Part shown: in pieces, positions 1-11,485 of the stretch
Position numbering within the stretch: position 1 is the first letter of the stretch
How the letters are laid out: every line of letters starts with the position of its first letter
Translations under genes and position numbers: made by a program
Assembly (NCBI GenBank): GCA_030220185.1
Contig: JASPKZ010003418.1
Coordinates: 340,001 to 404,000, forward strand
Direction: 5' to 3'
DNA from: Diploptera punctata
Taxonomy: Eukaryota; Arthropoda; Insecta; Blattodea; Blaberidae
DNA: 64,000 nt
The notes under the pieces: model-generated
What the model was told of the DNA's origin: nothing
Database searches by the model: none
What the model saw: the letters and a program-made list of their open reading frames with translations, nothing else

Positions 1-48
1 TGATACTATTGTAGTATGTGCTAAAAGTAATACTCTTCTAAAAAAAAA

Positions 49-138
49 TCTTCCCAGCCGGACTTGAACCAGCGACCTATGGATTACTGAAATTATATAC
101 CACTACAGTTCACCGCTCTACCGAGCTCTTACAACGAT
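49..138 (-). tRNA. tRNA-Tyr-like sequence with intron, probable pseudogene
   Basis: Read on the minus strand, this has a good T arm (stem GCTGG/CCGGC around TTCAAGT), a 3' acceptor strand TGGGAAG and a run of nine T immediately downstream that would serve as a Pol III terminator. The anticodon region reads CTGTAG followed by about 17 nt, then AATCCATAGGTC. That matches the GTA anticodon and the intron position expected for an insect tRNA-Tyr. The D arm appears shortened and the 5' acceptor strand (CGTTGTA region) does not pair with TGGGAAG. I therefore read it as a degraded tRNA-Tyr gene rather than a working one. It could also be the head of a tRNA-derived repeat. Confidence 0.55.
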
Positions 139-192
139 TGTCTAAAAAGTCGACGGAGTTCGCAACCTATTATACCAGTTTTTTTATATATT

Positions 193-505
193 TTCTGATG
201 ATTCTGGCCAGGATTTTAGAAACAAAATATGAAATTATTGTATTGTCGCGGGTCCTTTACAAGTATACAAAGTTTCAAGTCGATCCAATGTTCCTAAATG
301 GGTGAAAACCGTGTTCAAAGATTCCGTTACATAGATACAAAGACACTTTCTTTGATTTTCTGACGATTCTGGCCAGAATTTTAGAAAAAATAAAATTATT
401 GTATTGTCACGAGTCCTTTACAAGTATAAAAAGTTTCAAGTCGATCCAATGATTTTAAGAGGGTGAAAATCGCGTTCAAAAATTCCTTCACATAGTTAGA
501 TAAAT
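193..505. repeat. Two-unit direct repeat, about 165 bp per unit
   Basis: Positions 193-350 and 355-505 are diverged copies of the same sequence. Both contain GATTCTGGCCAG, then ATTGTATTGTC, then AGTTTCAAGTCGATCCAATG, then GTGAAAA and TTCAAA. There is no reading frame. The function is unknown; it is probably part of an interspersed repeat. Confidence 0.7.
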
Positions 506-599
506 ACAGGTCAAGCTAATATAAAGCGTGTAAAAAAAGAAGATAATGGTGGCAGCATTTTTGTAAGATTTGTGAACTGTCACAACCTATTTTTATATT

Positions 600-840
600 A
601 TTGGTCATTCAAATTTAATAGCGAGGTGCGGGCATCTTAGCAGAAGTTTTTTTAATTCTGTAGTACGATATTGTAGAGAGCGAGGATGGTAATTGATATG
701 TGGTGCTAATGACTCTGTCGCAAACGCATTGTGTGACATATGACTTTGAAAATATTTCGTATCAGGTTAAGTGCAGTTTCCGTATATAAGAAGTGAAGTA
801 AACGTAGTGTTTAACTTAATAAGAATACGCTCTTTCATCA
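600..840. repeat. Partial copy of repeat family Rep-B
   Basis: The motifs GAGGATGGTAATTGATATG, GACTTTGAAAATAT and TTAAGTGCAGTTT recur in the same order at 36.60-36.75 kb and 41.08-41.22 kb. Only the right-hand part of the repeat is visible here. Positions 506-600 and 841-960 hold nothing I recognise. Confidence 0.55.
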
Positions 841-1498
841 TAAATTAATAACTTCCATTCTATAACCCAGATGAATGAAACATCTTGGGAATGAATTACA
901 TGTAGGATCATTAAAATAAAATAAGTTAAAATACCTTCATAGATAAAATCCGTCGTCCTCAACTTTTAAAATATGTAATATTTATGCCTGTAGGCCTTTC
1001 AGGACATCCGTCCCATCTTCAGCAGTTCATTCTTCGCTACAGCATCCAGTATGATGTTTGATGCTGCTGGTCCTAATGTGGCTTTGTCGTGACTAAAGCT
1101 TCTTCCTGACGATATCGTATAGTGGGTTGTTTAGTCTGGGGGTGCTTTCATTCATTAAAAGCTTGTTGTCTATTTCCTTGATAATATCCAGGTCTTCCAA
1201 TATGTTGATTCTAGTTGGATTTCCGTCGTTGTGTACTATTGTAAGGGTGTCTTCTATTGAGTTCATTCTATGGCCGGCGTTTATTATGTGCTTAGCGTAA
1301 TTAGACTTTCCATATGCGTATACGAAATCGTTACGATGTTTATTTAAATCTTATGTTGAAGCTTATTTTCGTTCTACCTATATAGAACTAGTCACAGTAA
1401 TTAATAATATTTTAATAAATAAGTACCAAACAATCAACAAAAAACTTGAAAATCTAAAATCAACCAAACACAACAAAAAACAACACAAAATCCTAGTA

Positions 1499-2646
1499 AA
1501 TCCATAGAGGATAAAAGACTAATAAATCTAACAGAACTTACACCAAATAATGACGAAATTAAAATATTAGAAAATGGTTATAAATTCAATTTCCCAAATT
1601 TAATATAAATAAAATAAAAGAGAACATGATAATTGAGAGCGAAGTAGCAATTGATAAATTACAATCAAATAATAAAGAATATGCCAGATACATAATTGCC
1701 AAAACTATACAAGAAATCTCACTCACAATAGATAAAGAAGAAAGAAGAAAGTAAAACAGTTATATACACTAAAATCTAAACTTAAAAACAACGATGTTAT
1801 ACATACAAAAGTAGATAAAGGAAACACAACAGTACTCATCAAAAAGATGACTATATTCTAAAAAAAACCCATTTATAGATGAAAATAAATTTAAGAAAAT
1901 AGGTAAAGATCCTACAGCTAAATTCAACAAAACTTTAAAATAAATAACAAAAACATGCCCTATGATAATTAACAAGAATGAATCTAACAAATATAATAAT
2001 ATGTATATAAACAATAATCCAACAATTCCATTAATGAAAGCTCTACCCAAAATACATAAAGAAAATATTCCAATACGGCCAATAGTCAATTGCATCAACG
2101 CTCCCAATTATAAACTCTCTAAATTAATTGCACACAAATTGAAGAAAGATATTAACTTAGAGGATAAATACAAAATAAAGAATTCTTACGAAATAGCAGA
2201 CAAACTCATAGACATCGAGGTGAATAATAACACGAAAATGGCAACTTTTGATATAAAAAATCTATATTCCAATAGAAGAAACAGTAAATATAATTAAACA
2301 AAAATTAGAAACAAACAATTTGAATCCAAACTACATAAATAAATTACATAATATCTAAAAAACCTTAATGACACAGAATTACTTTGAATTTAATGATGAG
2401 AGATATATACAAGAAGATGGAATACCTATGGGATCTCCAACCTCAGGGATATTATCTGAAATATTCATGCAACATTTAGAAAATATACACTACGAAAGAT
2501 TAACACAAAAATACAACATAAAATTAATCACTAGATACGTGGATGACATTATAATCATTTATGAAAGTACAGACAAAAAAGAAGAAGCAATTCTATCAGA
2601 ATTAAACAATATGCACAAAACATTGGAATTCACAGAAGAAATTTAA
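1499..2646 (+). pseudogene. PLE reverse transcriptase, frameshifted
   Basis: The RT domain is spread over at least three frames. The N-terminal part reads LTPNNDEIKILENGYKFN near 1535. A block with VDKGNTTVLI lies near 1810-1835. The fingers/palm region is at 1962-2297, with LPKIHKENIPIRPIVN. The palm continues at 2368-2646, with DGIPMGSPTSGILSEIF and the catalytic YVDD box near 2535. A connecting piece with the MDIYRKPTAN motif is at 2705-2938. The PMGSP and YVDD motifs with this spacing are diagnostic of Penelope-type RTs. In a live element it would copy element RNA at the target. Stops and frame changes at about 1755, 2290 and 2645 show that it is dead. Confidence 0.85.
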
Positions 2647-3012
2647 CAAAACAACAAAATCATTTTTTTGATCTTAATATAGTTACAAACAAAAAAAAAT
2701 TGAAATGGATATATACAGAAAACCAACAGCTAATATGCTTGCAATTGACAAGAAATCAAGACACCCGTTCCAACAAAAAATCAACGTATTCAAGAGCCTA
2801 ATTAATAGAATGCTAAAACTGCCATTAAACAAAATTAATTACAATAAGGAATTGCGGTACATAAAAAAAATGGCTAGAAACAATGGATACAACAAAATTA
2901 TAGAGAAACTTGTAAGAAAACAAAAGCAAGTAAAATAACAAAACTGGAAAGAGAAACGGATATTAATAATACATGGATTACACTAACTTACACAGGCCAC
3001 GAAACCATAAAA

Positions 3013-3417
3013 TTGGCAAAAACATTGAGAAAAATAAATAATAATTTAAACATAGCCTACAAAACTAATAATAAACTAAATAAGGTAATAACTAACAAAA
3101 TAGAAGAACCTAATAAATTTAATGGCAAGGGTGTATATAAATTAACATGCAAAGACTGTGACAAGTTCTATATTGGTAGAACGAAAAGAAGCTTCAACAT
3201 AAGATTTAATGAACCACGTAACGATTTCGTATACGCATATGGAAAGTCTAATTACGCTAAGCACATAATAAACGCCGGCCATAGAATGAACTCAATAGAA
3301 GACACCCTTACAATAGTACACAACGACGGAAATCCAACTAGAATCAACATATTGGAAGACCTGGAAATTATCAAGGAAATAGACAACAAGCTTTTAATAA
3401 ATGAAAGCACTCCCTGA
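3013..3417 (+). pseudogene. PLE GIY-YIG endonuclease domain
   Basis: A 134-residue open frame carries GVYKLTC, CKDCDKFYIG and RTKRSF, which is the GIY-YIG core, and a CxxC pair. KHIINAGH follows downstream and supplies the paired histidines typical of the Penelope endonuclease zinc-finger-like (CCHH) arrangement. The first motif reads GVY rather than GIY. The frame stops at 3417, and about 180 bp of 3' untranslated sequence follow. The same sequence from about 3155 onward is repeated in inverse at 961-1398. The upstream RT frames are broken, so this is a remnant although the domain itself is open. Confidence 0.85.
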
Positions 3418-3517
3418 CTAAACAACCCACTATACGATATCGTCAGGAAGAAGCTTTAGTCACGACAAAGCCACATTAGGACCAGCAGCATCAAACATCA
3501 TACTGGATGCTGTAGCG

Positions 3518-3590
3518 AAGAATGAACTGCTGAAGATGGGACGGATGTCCTGAAAGGCCTACAGGCGTAAAGATTACATATTTTAAAATT
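3518..3590 (+). ncRNA. Hammerhead-ribozyme-like core in PLE tail (candidate)
   Basis: The order is CTGAAGA, one T, a stem GGGAC/GTCCT with loop GGAT, GAAA, then a short hairpin GCCT-AC-AGGC followed by GTAA. This matches the CUGANGA - helix II - GAAA - helix III - NUH order of hammerheads. It has one extra base after CUGANGA and no obvious helix I. Hammerheads in Penelope-like elements are established knowledge; this instance is inferred by eye and may be inactive. Confidence 0.4.
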
Positions 3591-4547
3591 TTAAAAGTTA
3601 TTTTATTTTATGACTCTCCACCTCAACGGTTTTAACAGTGAATTTTATTAGTATTAACATGTAGGAAGTTAGAACTCAACAAATGGACCCACATAATAAT
3701 AAGTAACCAATATATAATGGTAACATAAAAATAATAAATAATAACCTTACTTATGGCCTAATAGTCTGTGGTATTAAAACTAAATATTTAAAAAAACCTG
3801 TCCGATGGGTTAGTGGAATCATGTAGTAGACTGTGAAGTAATGGAAATTTTGTTTAAATCCAACACAAACTTGTGACAGAGAAACGTTATTTGAAGCTAA
3901 CTGAGGAGAGGTGTTGATAACATTAATTACTACATTAAATTAAACCCAAAGATTATGAGGGCCATAATGATAATAATAGTTAAGAACAAAGTACGAATAA
4001 TCTTAACAATACAAATACTAAATTAAATAATATTAATAATTAAATAATTAATAAAAGTGCTACAGCTTGGAATGTATAATGGAGCCTCAAATTACAAAGA
4101 CAGGTCATGAGGTACTATTGGAATTCACAATACGAATTTAAAGTGGCAAATGCATCCTGGTATGTTTAGACGGTAGGCGAGCACCTCTGGCCTGAAAGGT
4201 CACTACGGAACTAAAATTCGAAAATTGTAATATCAATCCGTGAACTCAATGTGAAACAAAAGAGGATAACCATGACTCAGTGATTGACAAAGGGGCAACC
4301 CGAGCAATAGAATAAAACATAACAACCTAACAAAAATATTAATAATAATACTAATAATGAATAACACTAATTGCCAATAACATAATAATAAACATAAAAT
4401 ATTACATCGATACTTAAAGTAATAATTAATAATATGAGAAACAATCTGATGAACGATGGCGGATAATATTGAATGGAAAAAGGACTAAATGATAATAATA
4501 CTGAGATATCAGATAGGACTAGCCAATAATCCTGATAATAGTATTTG

Positions 4548-4549
<2 letters not shown>

Positions 4550-4593
<44 letters not shown>
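4550..4593. repeat. (AAT)n microsatellite
   Basis: About 14 uninterrupted ATA/AAT units. Confidence 0.98.
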
Positions 4594-4818
4594 TAAGAAA
4601 ACTAAACGCGTAAGGAGTGACAAACAAAAAAATCGACAAATACCCCTCAAGTTGGGTACGGAAAGGATAGTAGAGACTAGTTATATGATATCCAGATGAG
4701 ATTAAATTAATGTAACAAGAAAGATAAAACTATTAATATTAATAATGAAAATAGACTAAAACTTAATAATAATAATAATAACGATAACAAATCACCAGTA
4801 ATGGTAATAAATATTAAC

Positions 4819-4939
<121 letters not shown>

Positions 4940-5799
4940 TCAAACTACCATTAATGATAATAATAAATAATAATAATAATAATATTAACAAATCACAGTA
5001 AATTAATAAACAATAATAATAATAATGATAATAATAAAATAAGAGCGAAGTACCAATAATAAGAATTATGCTTATGATAAAATTAATAATAACGGAAAAC
5101 CACAATTTCCATTTTAGGAAATAGGACTCAAGTAAGTACGTATGGATTCATGGATACATTAGTAGCTATACCAGAAAGTAACATAAAAACAGTCCTATAA
5201 AAGAACGCTGTAAGTTTAAGTTACGCCTAAGCGAATAATGAATAATGAGTTCAAGTAAACAGCAGTTATACCAACACGGATGATAGGAATTATTTTAACA
5301 CCGCGAGAAATTTGAGGCCTGAGTACAGTTAAAGTTGAAGAAGGAAGGATGTGCATTATCCAACTTGGTTAAAATTGTATTTGTAAAAGCGAACGGAAGA
5401 GGGGCATGGGAAATAGGAGGGAGAAAATTATAAATTTTCGAAACGCGATGAAGAGTAGGACAGGCGTTGAGAGATTTGTCCAGAATTACCAAGTACCAAG
5501 CATGATCGGAAACAAATTAACTTATTTCCTTAGCAATTTAGAAGACGGAGGTTAGGATACTTAACAAATAGTTGGGTGTCTTAATCGATCTAGTGGAGCG
5601 TATTTTTACTAAAAATTTCGGAACCCAAGGGCTACACTCAATATATTTCTAATGAAAATTACACAACAATTAATATACTCGACTGATCGTAACATTTGAC
5701 TGAGATGCACACAGGAAGAAACAGAGAGAGAATCTAAGACTGGGATCTATCTCTCTGTGCACCTTCATAGCATATCAGTAGGGTTAGTGACCAGTTGAG

Positions 5800-5885
<86 letters not shown>
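5800..5885. repeat. (AC)n microsatellite, about 42 units
   Basis: A pure AC/CA run of about 85 bp. Confidence 0.98.
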
Positions 5886-5887
<2 letters not shown>

Positions 5888-6417
5888 GGAGTTGGAATAT
5901 ATTTAGATAATAAATGACCACTAGATCGCTTTAAGGCTCGCCAGACTTGGGCCTATACATCACTCGGAACCATAAAAAGATAAAAATAATAAGCAAATAG
6001 ACTGCAACCTAGGTCAATCTTGGCTAAGGGAAATTTAGGCAAACATTCACACAGAAACAAACAGGAGACAATCACACAAGTAGATAGAAGTTGAGAAGGA
6101 GGGGAGGGATTCCGCCCTCGTTAATTTGGCAGATTGCCTAAACACTTCGCCAACGTGCTAGTAAGGAAGCAAGGGAGGAATAATGAGAGAGAGTTAGGGA
6201 GTGTGCAAGTTGGAAGGTGGGACACCCGCGTAATGATAGGATCTGGAGACAGACCTCCTCCATGATCCAGGGGCACTGGCCATAAATCCTCACCGGCTTG
6301 GCACTGACGTTAAGGACCATACAGAACAACCTCACAGTTAGAGAGAGATAAGCATCAGAGAACAGGGAATTAACGAAAACACAAAGAAATAACGGGTTGT
6401 GAGACCCACAGAAACAG

Positions 6418-7085
6418 CAGTGATACCCGGGATTAGGAAGTTAGGTGAGCAAAAAATGAACCCCGTCTAGGATAATAGGATCGAATCCACTTCTCGACGC
6501 AGTAGTTGTTCGGTGAGGCACCAACAGGCTTTCTAAAGGAGATACGGTAGAGGAAATTTGAGAGGCATCAGAGAACGAATATTAAACAAGAACACGGATT
6601 CTTGAGGAACTAAACGATATTGATACCCGGGGTTAGGGAGTGACGAGGGCAATAGTAGGATCACCATCAAAGAATATTGGATCAAATCCGCTCAGTTGAT
6701 GAGGCCGTCGTCTGATGAGTCCAACAGGCTCAGATGGATATTGAAGACGAAAATTCTGAAGCAGCAGGATTGGAGGGGTTGTGTTAGGAAGGACTCGAGT
6801 TACTGTAGACAAGTATGGTAATAACTGCCCTCGCCTTGAGGCCGCGCCCGGAGAAACCCGAGTCACCAAGCCCGGAGGCTTGAAGATCGTGCTCGAGAAT
6901 TGGCTAACCCACCCCAAGTGAATTAGCGGAGAAAGCTAACTGGGAGGCAGACAGAGCTTGAGTCACCGTCGACGGGGATGGAACCAACCGTCCTCCTCCT
7001 TGAGGCCGCGCCCGGACAAATCTGAGTCACCAAGATGGAGACCGCCTCCATCCCTCGTGTTCGAGGCCGCGCACGAGCGATGTCT
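6418..7085. repeat. GC-richer block of diverged duplicated units
   Basis: Two segments starting GATACCCGGG (about 6421 and 6622) share the following order of motifs: GGATC(G/A)AATCC, GATGAGGC-like sequence and CCAACAGGCT. Two further segments share TTGAGGCCGCGCCCGGA and GAGTCACCAAG (about 6836 and 7001), with a third partial GAGGCCGCGC at 7052. Unit spacings are about 200 and 165 bp. The block is much GC-richer than its surroundings. I recognise no protein or RNA family. Confidence 0.6.
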
Positions 7086-8782
7086 GGGGCCTCCCTAGGA
7101 GATGATGATGCCAGAAAATCCGCCGGTGGTGGAAAAAGCGAAAAAAACCGCGATAAGACGTACGCACAGGTAGAAAATTGTAAAAACGGGTAGATAACAA
7201 ATGCTAGCAAAATAACACCAGAAACACTAGTGTACTAGAGAGATCAGAACAATAATTGGGGAAACACCCATACTCACGATTGTGCGATTGACAAGTAGGG
7301 CCAAGAGGGGTAGGAAGATGTCATAAAACGAGAGGTTAAACACCTAAAGTGGTGTAGATAAATGAAGCAACCATAAGCAGTCTATAGAATTTAAAACCCC
7401 TAGATTACGGAGCAGGAAGAAAGGAGTTCCGAGTGGAAGAAAAAATAAAGGAAGAACCCCTGGAATTGGATGTGGATAAAAAGTTCAAAGTGAAAGGAGG
7501 AAAAAAACGACCCCCATTAAAAATAATAAGATGTATGTGATAGGTAATGAATGAAACCCCAGGAGTAAGGAGTAGAAAAAATGGAAGATGAAACACATAT
7601 GTGGATAAAGAAGCAATCAGCGAATAATGCATACAAAACGAAATATAATTTTATAAAAGTTCAACAAATCAGCTATGAGAAATTGCCATTTAAACTAACA
7701 GTTAGGTGATGTCAAGGTGTGACATTAGGGAAGCAAAAGGGAGAATGAGGACAAGGACTCAGGTTACATAACATCACTGTGCATTTCTAAAGTTGAGTCG
7801 TACTGATTAATAAGTTAAAACGTTGCGGATTGAAATAGTAACAGTAAGATCTGCTGATCTGGAAAATTTGACCAATGAAAAATGAAAACCTGAATCCCTG
7901 TCCAGAGACAAATTGCCTTGAAATTAAGTCTCAATTCAAGTACAGTTAAGACTAGGAAAAGAGAGAGTTAATGAATAGAGAATGTCATTTATTTCAGAAG
8001 TTGGGAAAGGAAAAGAATGCTCTCATACTCAGGACCTTAGGGAAACGATGACAGAAATTCAGGATGCGAGTTATAAATGGGTAATTATGAGGTCTAATTT
8101 GGTGCTGACTTAGTTGCATTTATATGATAACACATGAAATATATACAGTTCTTTCGACTGATGTGAAGGTGAGCGCACCCGGTCGAACCTAGGACTCTAT
8201 TATAAAGAAAGGGACTAGACAAACCCTTAGAGTTAGACAAATTGTGTACTTTTAATAATAGGGAAAGATCAACCGATCTAAGCAGGGTTATAATGTGAAC
8301 ATAAAAACCTGAATTTCTGCCCAAATGAAAGTTTTAGGGAAGAGTAAAAAGATGATATTAGAAACTAATAATTCTTGATGATGAATATACAGAATTGATA
8401 GACATAAAATCACTCTTTCCCATTTCCAGTTTAAAATCTAGCCAACACCAAAAGATAAAGCAAGGATAGATTTTGTGTAGCAAAGTAGTTGGTGGTTTTA
8501 AGTTTAATTCAAAATATAATGTTCTCCCTTGGTGTTTGGTACCATTGAGTTATGAATAACCAGGAGTGAACGTAGGCGAACCTGAATCTAAACAAATTAT
8601 TAAAAAAGTAAAGATGTACATGGTTGCTCAAAACGTCAGGCCTTTTTGTTTAAAAAGGGTACAATTCTTAGTTAAGAAACAAGGATTTCTTTTTGACCTC
8701 AGGAGGTACTATTGATTCATTTCTAAAAGTCCGTATGGCATTTATTAAGAAAAAGGTATTGTAGACTCGTAGTGTTTACATA

Positions 8783-8786
<4 letters not shown>

Positions 8787-8842
<56 letters not shown>
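8787..8842. repeat. (AC)n-(AT)n compound microsatellite
   Basis: AC units to 8824 and then AT units to 8842. Confidence 0.97.
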
Positions 8843-8843
<1 letters not shown>

Positions 8844-9887
8844 ACCAGAGAAAAGAATTAAAAGAAACAAAAAGGACGAACTTTTAAGACCAGTAAACAT
8901 CATTGGCACAAGAATTACTGCGCACATGCCTGGATAGAATTGTGCTCAAATTCTACAAACACGACTGGGCTAACTGGGAACAACGAGGAACGTTTAGTCA
9001 CCTAGGACATCCACACCACCTCAGCTGGAGAGGAAACTTGGTCAGATCAATTGATGCCGGAACAATGGAGGATGACAGGACTTATGCGGGTACAACTTCA
9101 CCACAGCAGAGACACAGTCATTCAATATGGAAAATGTCCGCCCATCAATACGGTGCGACATGAGAGAACAAGCAAATACCTTAACCGTATCAAACCGAAC
9201 ATCTGATGGTCCTTGGATCGTATAAAAATCCCTAACCTGTATTCTACAGTAGGGTAATGTGGAGATACCACCAAAATAATAAAACACTGATATCCTATTA
9301 AACCTATACTTATGATAATCCATGGTTCCTAAAAGGAAGTAGCTGGTCTCGAGAACTTCAAAGAAAAGACCCAAGTACCGACATGGCTTTCTCCCGATTG
9401 AAGATATCATCGCGGAACGTGGATCCAGACATTGGATTCCATCAGGGATGGCTCTAAGAGATCAACATGAGCTGCTGACATGGCGAGGCGATAAACAAGA
9501 ACGTAGTGCTTCAGGTTTTCTCTGTGGGCAGGCCTAGTGTGAAAGCTTAGTGATATGAAGAAAAGTGATATGCTCTAATTACAGATTTTATTATTTTTTT
9601 TCAGAATTGCTGTGTAGAAAAAGTAAAATGTGTGAGGGGAAAACAGCAAGAAGACAATAGAACTTATGCATAAGTGGGAACAAGAATACGAATAGATCAT
9701 TTGTGTTTTATGTATGTTTTCTTGTTTCAGGTTCGGAGTGACATGCCAATCCACTTTCCAGATATCTATGATATTTTGAAAACCTGATAAATGTGGTATT
9801 GATATAAAATATGGAAGTATAAAACGTCTGTGTTCCATATAGAGAAAGGGAACTGCGGTTAATTGTGAAGAGATAATGGATTAACTT
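8843..9887. other. Unclassified interval
   Basis: Open frames of up to 122 codons occur on both strands (8903-9163 plus, 9042-9410 minus). Neither has a motif I recognise, and the two overlap antiparallel. I make no functional call. Confidence 0.4.
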
Positions 9888-9900
9888 GAACACAATAATT
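9888..9900. repeat. Target-site duplication, left copy
   Basis: GAACACAATAATT, identical to 11473-11485 in the same orientation. Confidence 0.8.
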
Positions 9901-10008
9901 ATATTATTTTTGGTCTGGACATCTTACCTCATTATTAATGTTGATTTGTTCTTGGACATGTTTCAAAACAATTCTGTTTTATCTTCACCTTTCCCAGACT
10001 GGTTTTAT

Positions 10009-10572
10009 TTATGTTGCATTATGTTGCACCACCTGGATGTCGATGTCAGCTCCATCCTGTGGTTGGCCAAAGAACCTCCAAACAAGGTCACCCTCCATCG
10101 GAATATCAAAATTAATAACTCTGTTTCTGTTCTTCTGAATATAAATTTTTTCCCAAATAGTCAGCTCTTTTGTATTTTCTAACTGTTTTAATAATTTAGT
10201 GTCTGAATTTATATTATGTTTTTCAGACCAAACATGAGCAGCAACTGCAGATTTTTCAATTTCTCCATTTTTAATATTTCTTATGTGTTCTTTGGTTCTA
10301 ATTTTTAGGTTTCTTTTTGTTTTCCCTATATATATCTTTTCACAACCCATACATTCAATTTGATATATTCCTGACTTTTTATTTTTATCAGTTTTTTCAT
10401 TTTTGTTGGTTTTTATTAGTTTATTTAAACTGTAGTTATTTTTTGGTGCTAATTTAATATTAAACTTCTCAAATATATTTTGAAATTTATTATGTACCCA
10501 GGGGTGATATGTGAATTTCCTATATTTTTTCATAGGTGGTTCTTCTTTTTCAAGATTACTTCTGTTTATCAT
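10009..10572 (-). pseudogene. PLE GIY-YIG endonuclease, left arm
   Basis: A 187-codon open frame contains SGIYQIECMGCEKIYIGKT (GIY-YIG core with CxxC), KIRTKEHIRNI and AAHVWSEKHN (the paired histidines), then an acidic segment and a tail. The upstream part, with KYRKFTYHPWVHNKFQ, is the usual linker between RT and endonuclease in PLEs. The frame itself is uninterrupted, but the RT is missing, so it is a 5'-truncated element. The mirror copy on the plus strand is at 10736-11285. Confidence 0.85.
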
Positions 10573-10735
10573 TTTTTTGTTTTTTATACTTTTCTATCCT
10601 TTTATGTACCATTTTTTCATCAAACCCATTTTCTCTTCTTTGAGTATGTGTTTTTTCTCATGTTTGAAATCTTCTTCGTTTAACGAAGAAAAACACATAA
10701 TCAGAGTAGCAAGAGAAAATGGGTTTGATGAAAAA

Positions 10736-11285
10736 ATGGTACATAAAAGGATAGAAAAGTATAAAAAACAAAAAATGATAAACAGAAGTAATCTTGAAAA
10801 AGAAGAACCACCTATGAAAAAATATAGGAAATTCACATATCACCCCTGGGTACATAATAAATTTCAAAATATATTTGAGAAGTTTAATATTAAATTAGCA
10901 CCAAAAAATAACTACAGTTTAAATAAACTAATAAAAACCAACAAAAATGAAAAAAACTGATAAAAATAAAAAGTCAGGAATATATCAAATTGAATGCATG
11001 GGTTGTGAAAAGATATATATAGGGAAAACAAAAAGAAATCTAAAAATTAGAACCAAAGAACACATAAGAAATATTAAAAATGGAGAAATTGAAAAATCTG
11101 CAGATGCTGCTCATGTTTGGTCTGAAAAACATAATATAAATTCAGACACTAAATTATTAAAACAGTTAGAAAATACAAAAGAGCTGACTATTTTGGAAAA
11201 AATTTATATTCAGAAGAACAGAAACAGAGTTATGAATTTTGATATTCCGATGGAGGTTCTTTGGCCAACCACAGGATGGAGCTGA
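10736..11285 (+). pseudogene. PLE GIY-YIG endonuclease, right arm, frameshifted
   Basis: This is the inverted duplicate of the left-arm gene. The linker part lies in the frame ending near 10960. A one-base expansion of an A run near 10948 shifts the frame, and the endonuclease core continues in 10947-11285. The same GIY-YIG and CCHH motifs are visible; AVAAH of the left arm reads ADAAH here. A 17-bp deletion near 11262 removes the stretch corresponding to EGDLVWRFF in the left arm. Confidence 0.8.
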
Positions 11286-11340
11286 CATCGACATCCAGGT
11301 GGTGCAACATAATGCAACATAAATAAAACCAGTCTGGGAA

Positions 11341-11400
11341 AGCTGAAGATAAAACAGAATTGTTTTGAAACATGTCCAAGAACAAATCAACATTAATATT
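11341..11400 (+). ncRNA. Hammerhead-like core in PLE right arm (candidate)
   Basis: CTGAAGA, one T, stem AAAAC/GTTTT with loop AGAATT, then GAAACATGTCC. The left arm carries the same sequence in inverse, but with GTGAAGA in place of CTGAAGA. The layout matches the other PLE tails in this window, including the extra base after CUGANGA. Confidence 0.4.
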
Positions 11401-11472
11401 GAGGTAAGATGTCCAGGCCAAAAATAATATAATTAAATAACCTCAAAATATAACTTCCTAAAATTAAATAAT

Positions 11473-11485
11473 GAACACAATAATT
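11473..11485. repeat. Target-site duplication, right copy
   Basis: GAACACAATAATT, identical to 9888-9900. Confidence 0.8.

Larger units (their letters stand above)
961..3599 (+). mobile_element. Penelope-like element with inverted terminal copy of its 3' end
   Basis: A reverse transcriptase followed by a GIY-YIG-type endonuclease is the domain order of Penelope-like elements (PLEs). The last ~445 bp (3155-3599) recur in inverted orientation at the 5' side (961-1398), so the body is bounded by long inverted arms. PLEs are known to carry such repeats ('pseudo-LTRs') in direct or inverted orientation. The arms share blocks such as GGCCTACAGGC and ATGGGACGGATGTCC, and the left arm stops abruptly inside the endonuclease sequence at 1398. 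The coding part is broken by several frameshifts and stops. I could not define target-site duplications. The 3' terminal region also contains a hammerhead-like core, listed separately. Confidence 0.85.
9901..11472. mobile_element. Palindromic PLE: two 3' tails head-to-head with 13-bp TSD
   Basis: The left half (9901-10680) and right half (10681-about 11430) are inverted copies of one PLE 3' region meeting at CTTCGTT|TAACGAAG. Each half encodes the same GIY-YIG endonuclease, on the minus strand at left and the plus strand at right. The halves differ by small indels: the right half lacks about 20 bp near the centre and about 17 bp near 11260, and has an extra A near 10948. Outside the element, GAACACAATAATT occurs as a direct repeat at 9888-9900 and 11473-11485, as expected for a target-site duplication. 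This argues that the whole palindrome inserted as one unit. No RT domain is present. Confidence 0.85.

Noticed and set aside
5800..5885. Possible CRISPR-like or satellite array
   Set aside because: Pure dinucleotide repeat without spacers; the genome is eukaryotic.
8903..9410. Overlapping 86- and 122-codon frames on opposite strands
   Set aside because: No recognisable motif, no splice or tail evidence; kept only as an unclassified interval.
10480..10867. Phe-rich frames MKFIMYPG.. and MNFLYFF.. on both strands
   Set aside because: Antisense readings of the PLE linker in the palindrome.
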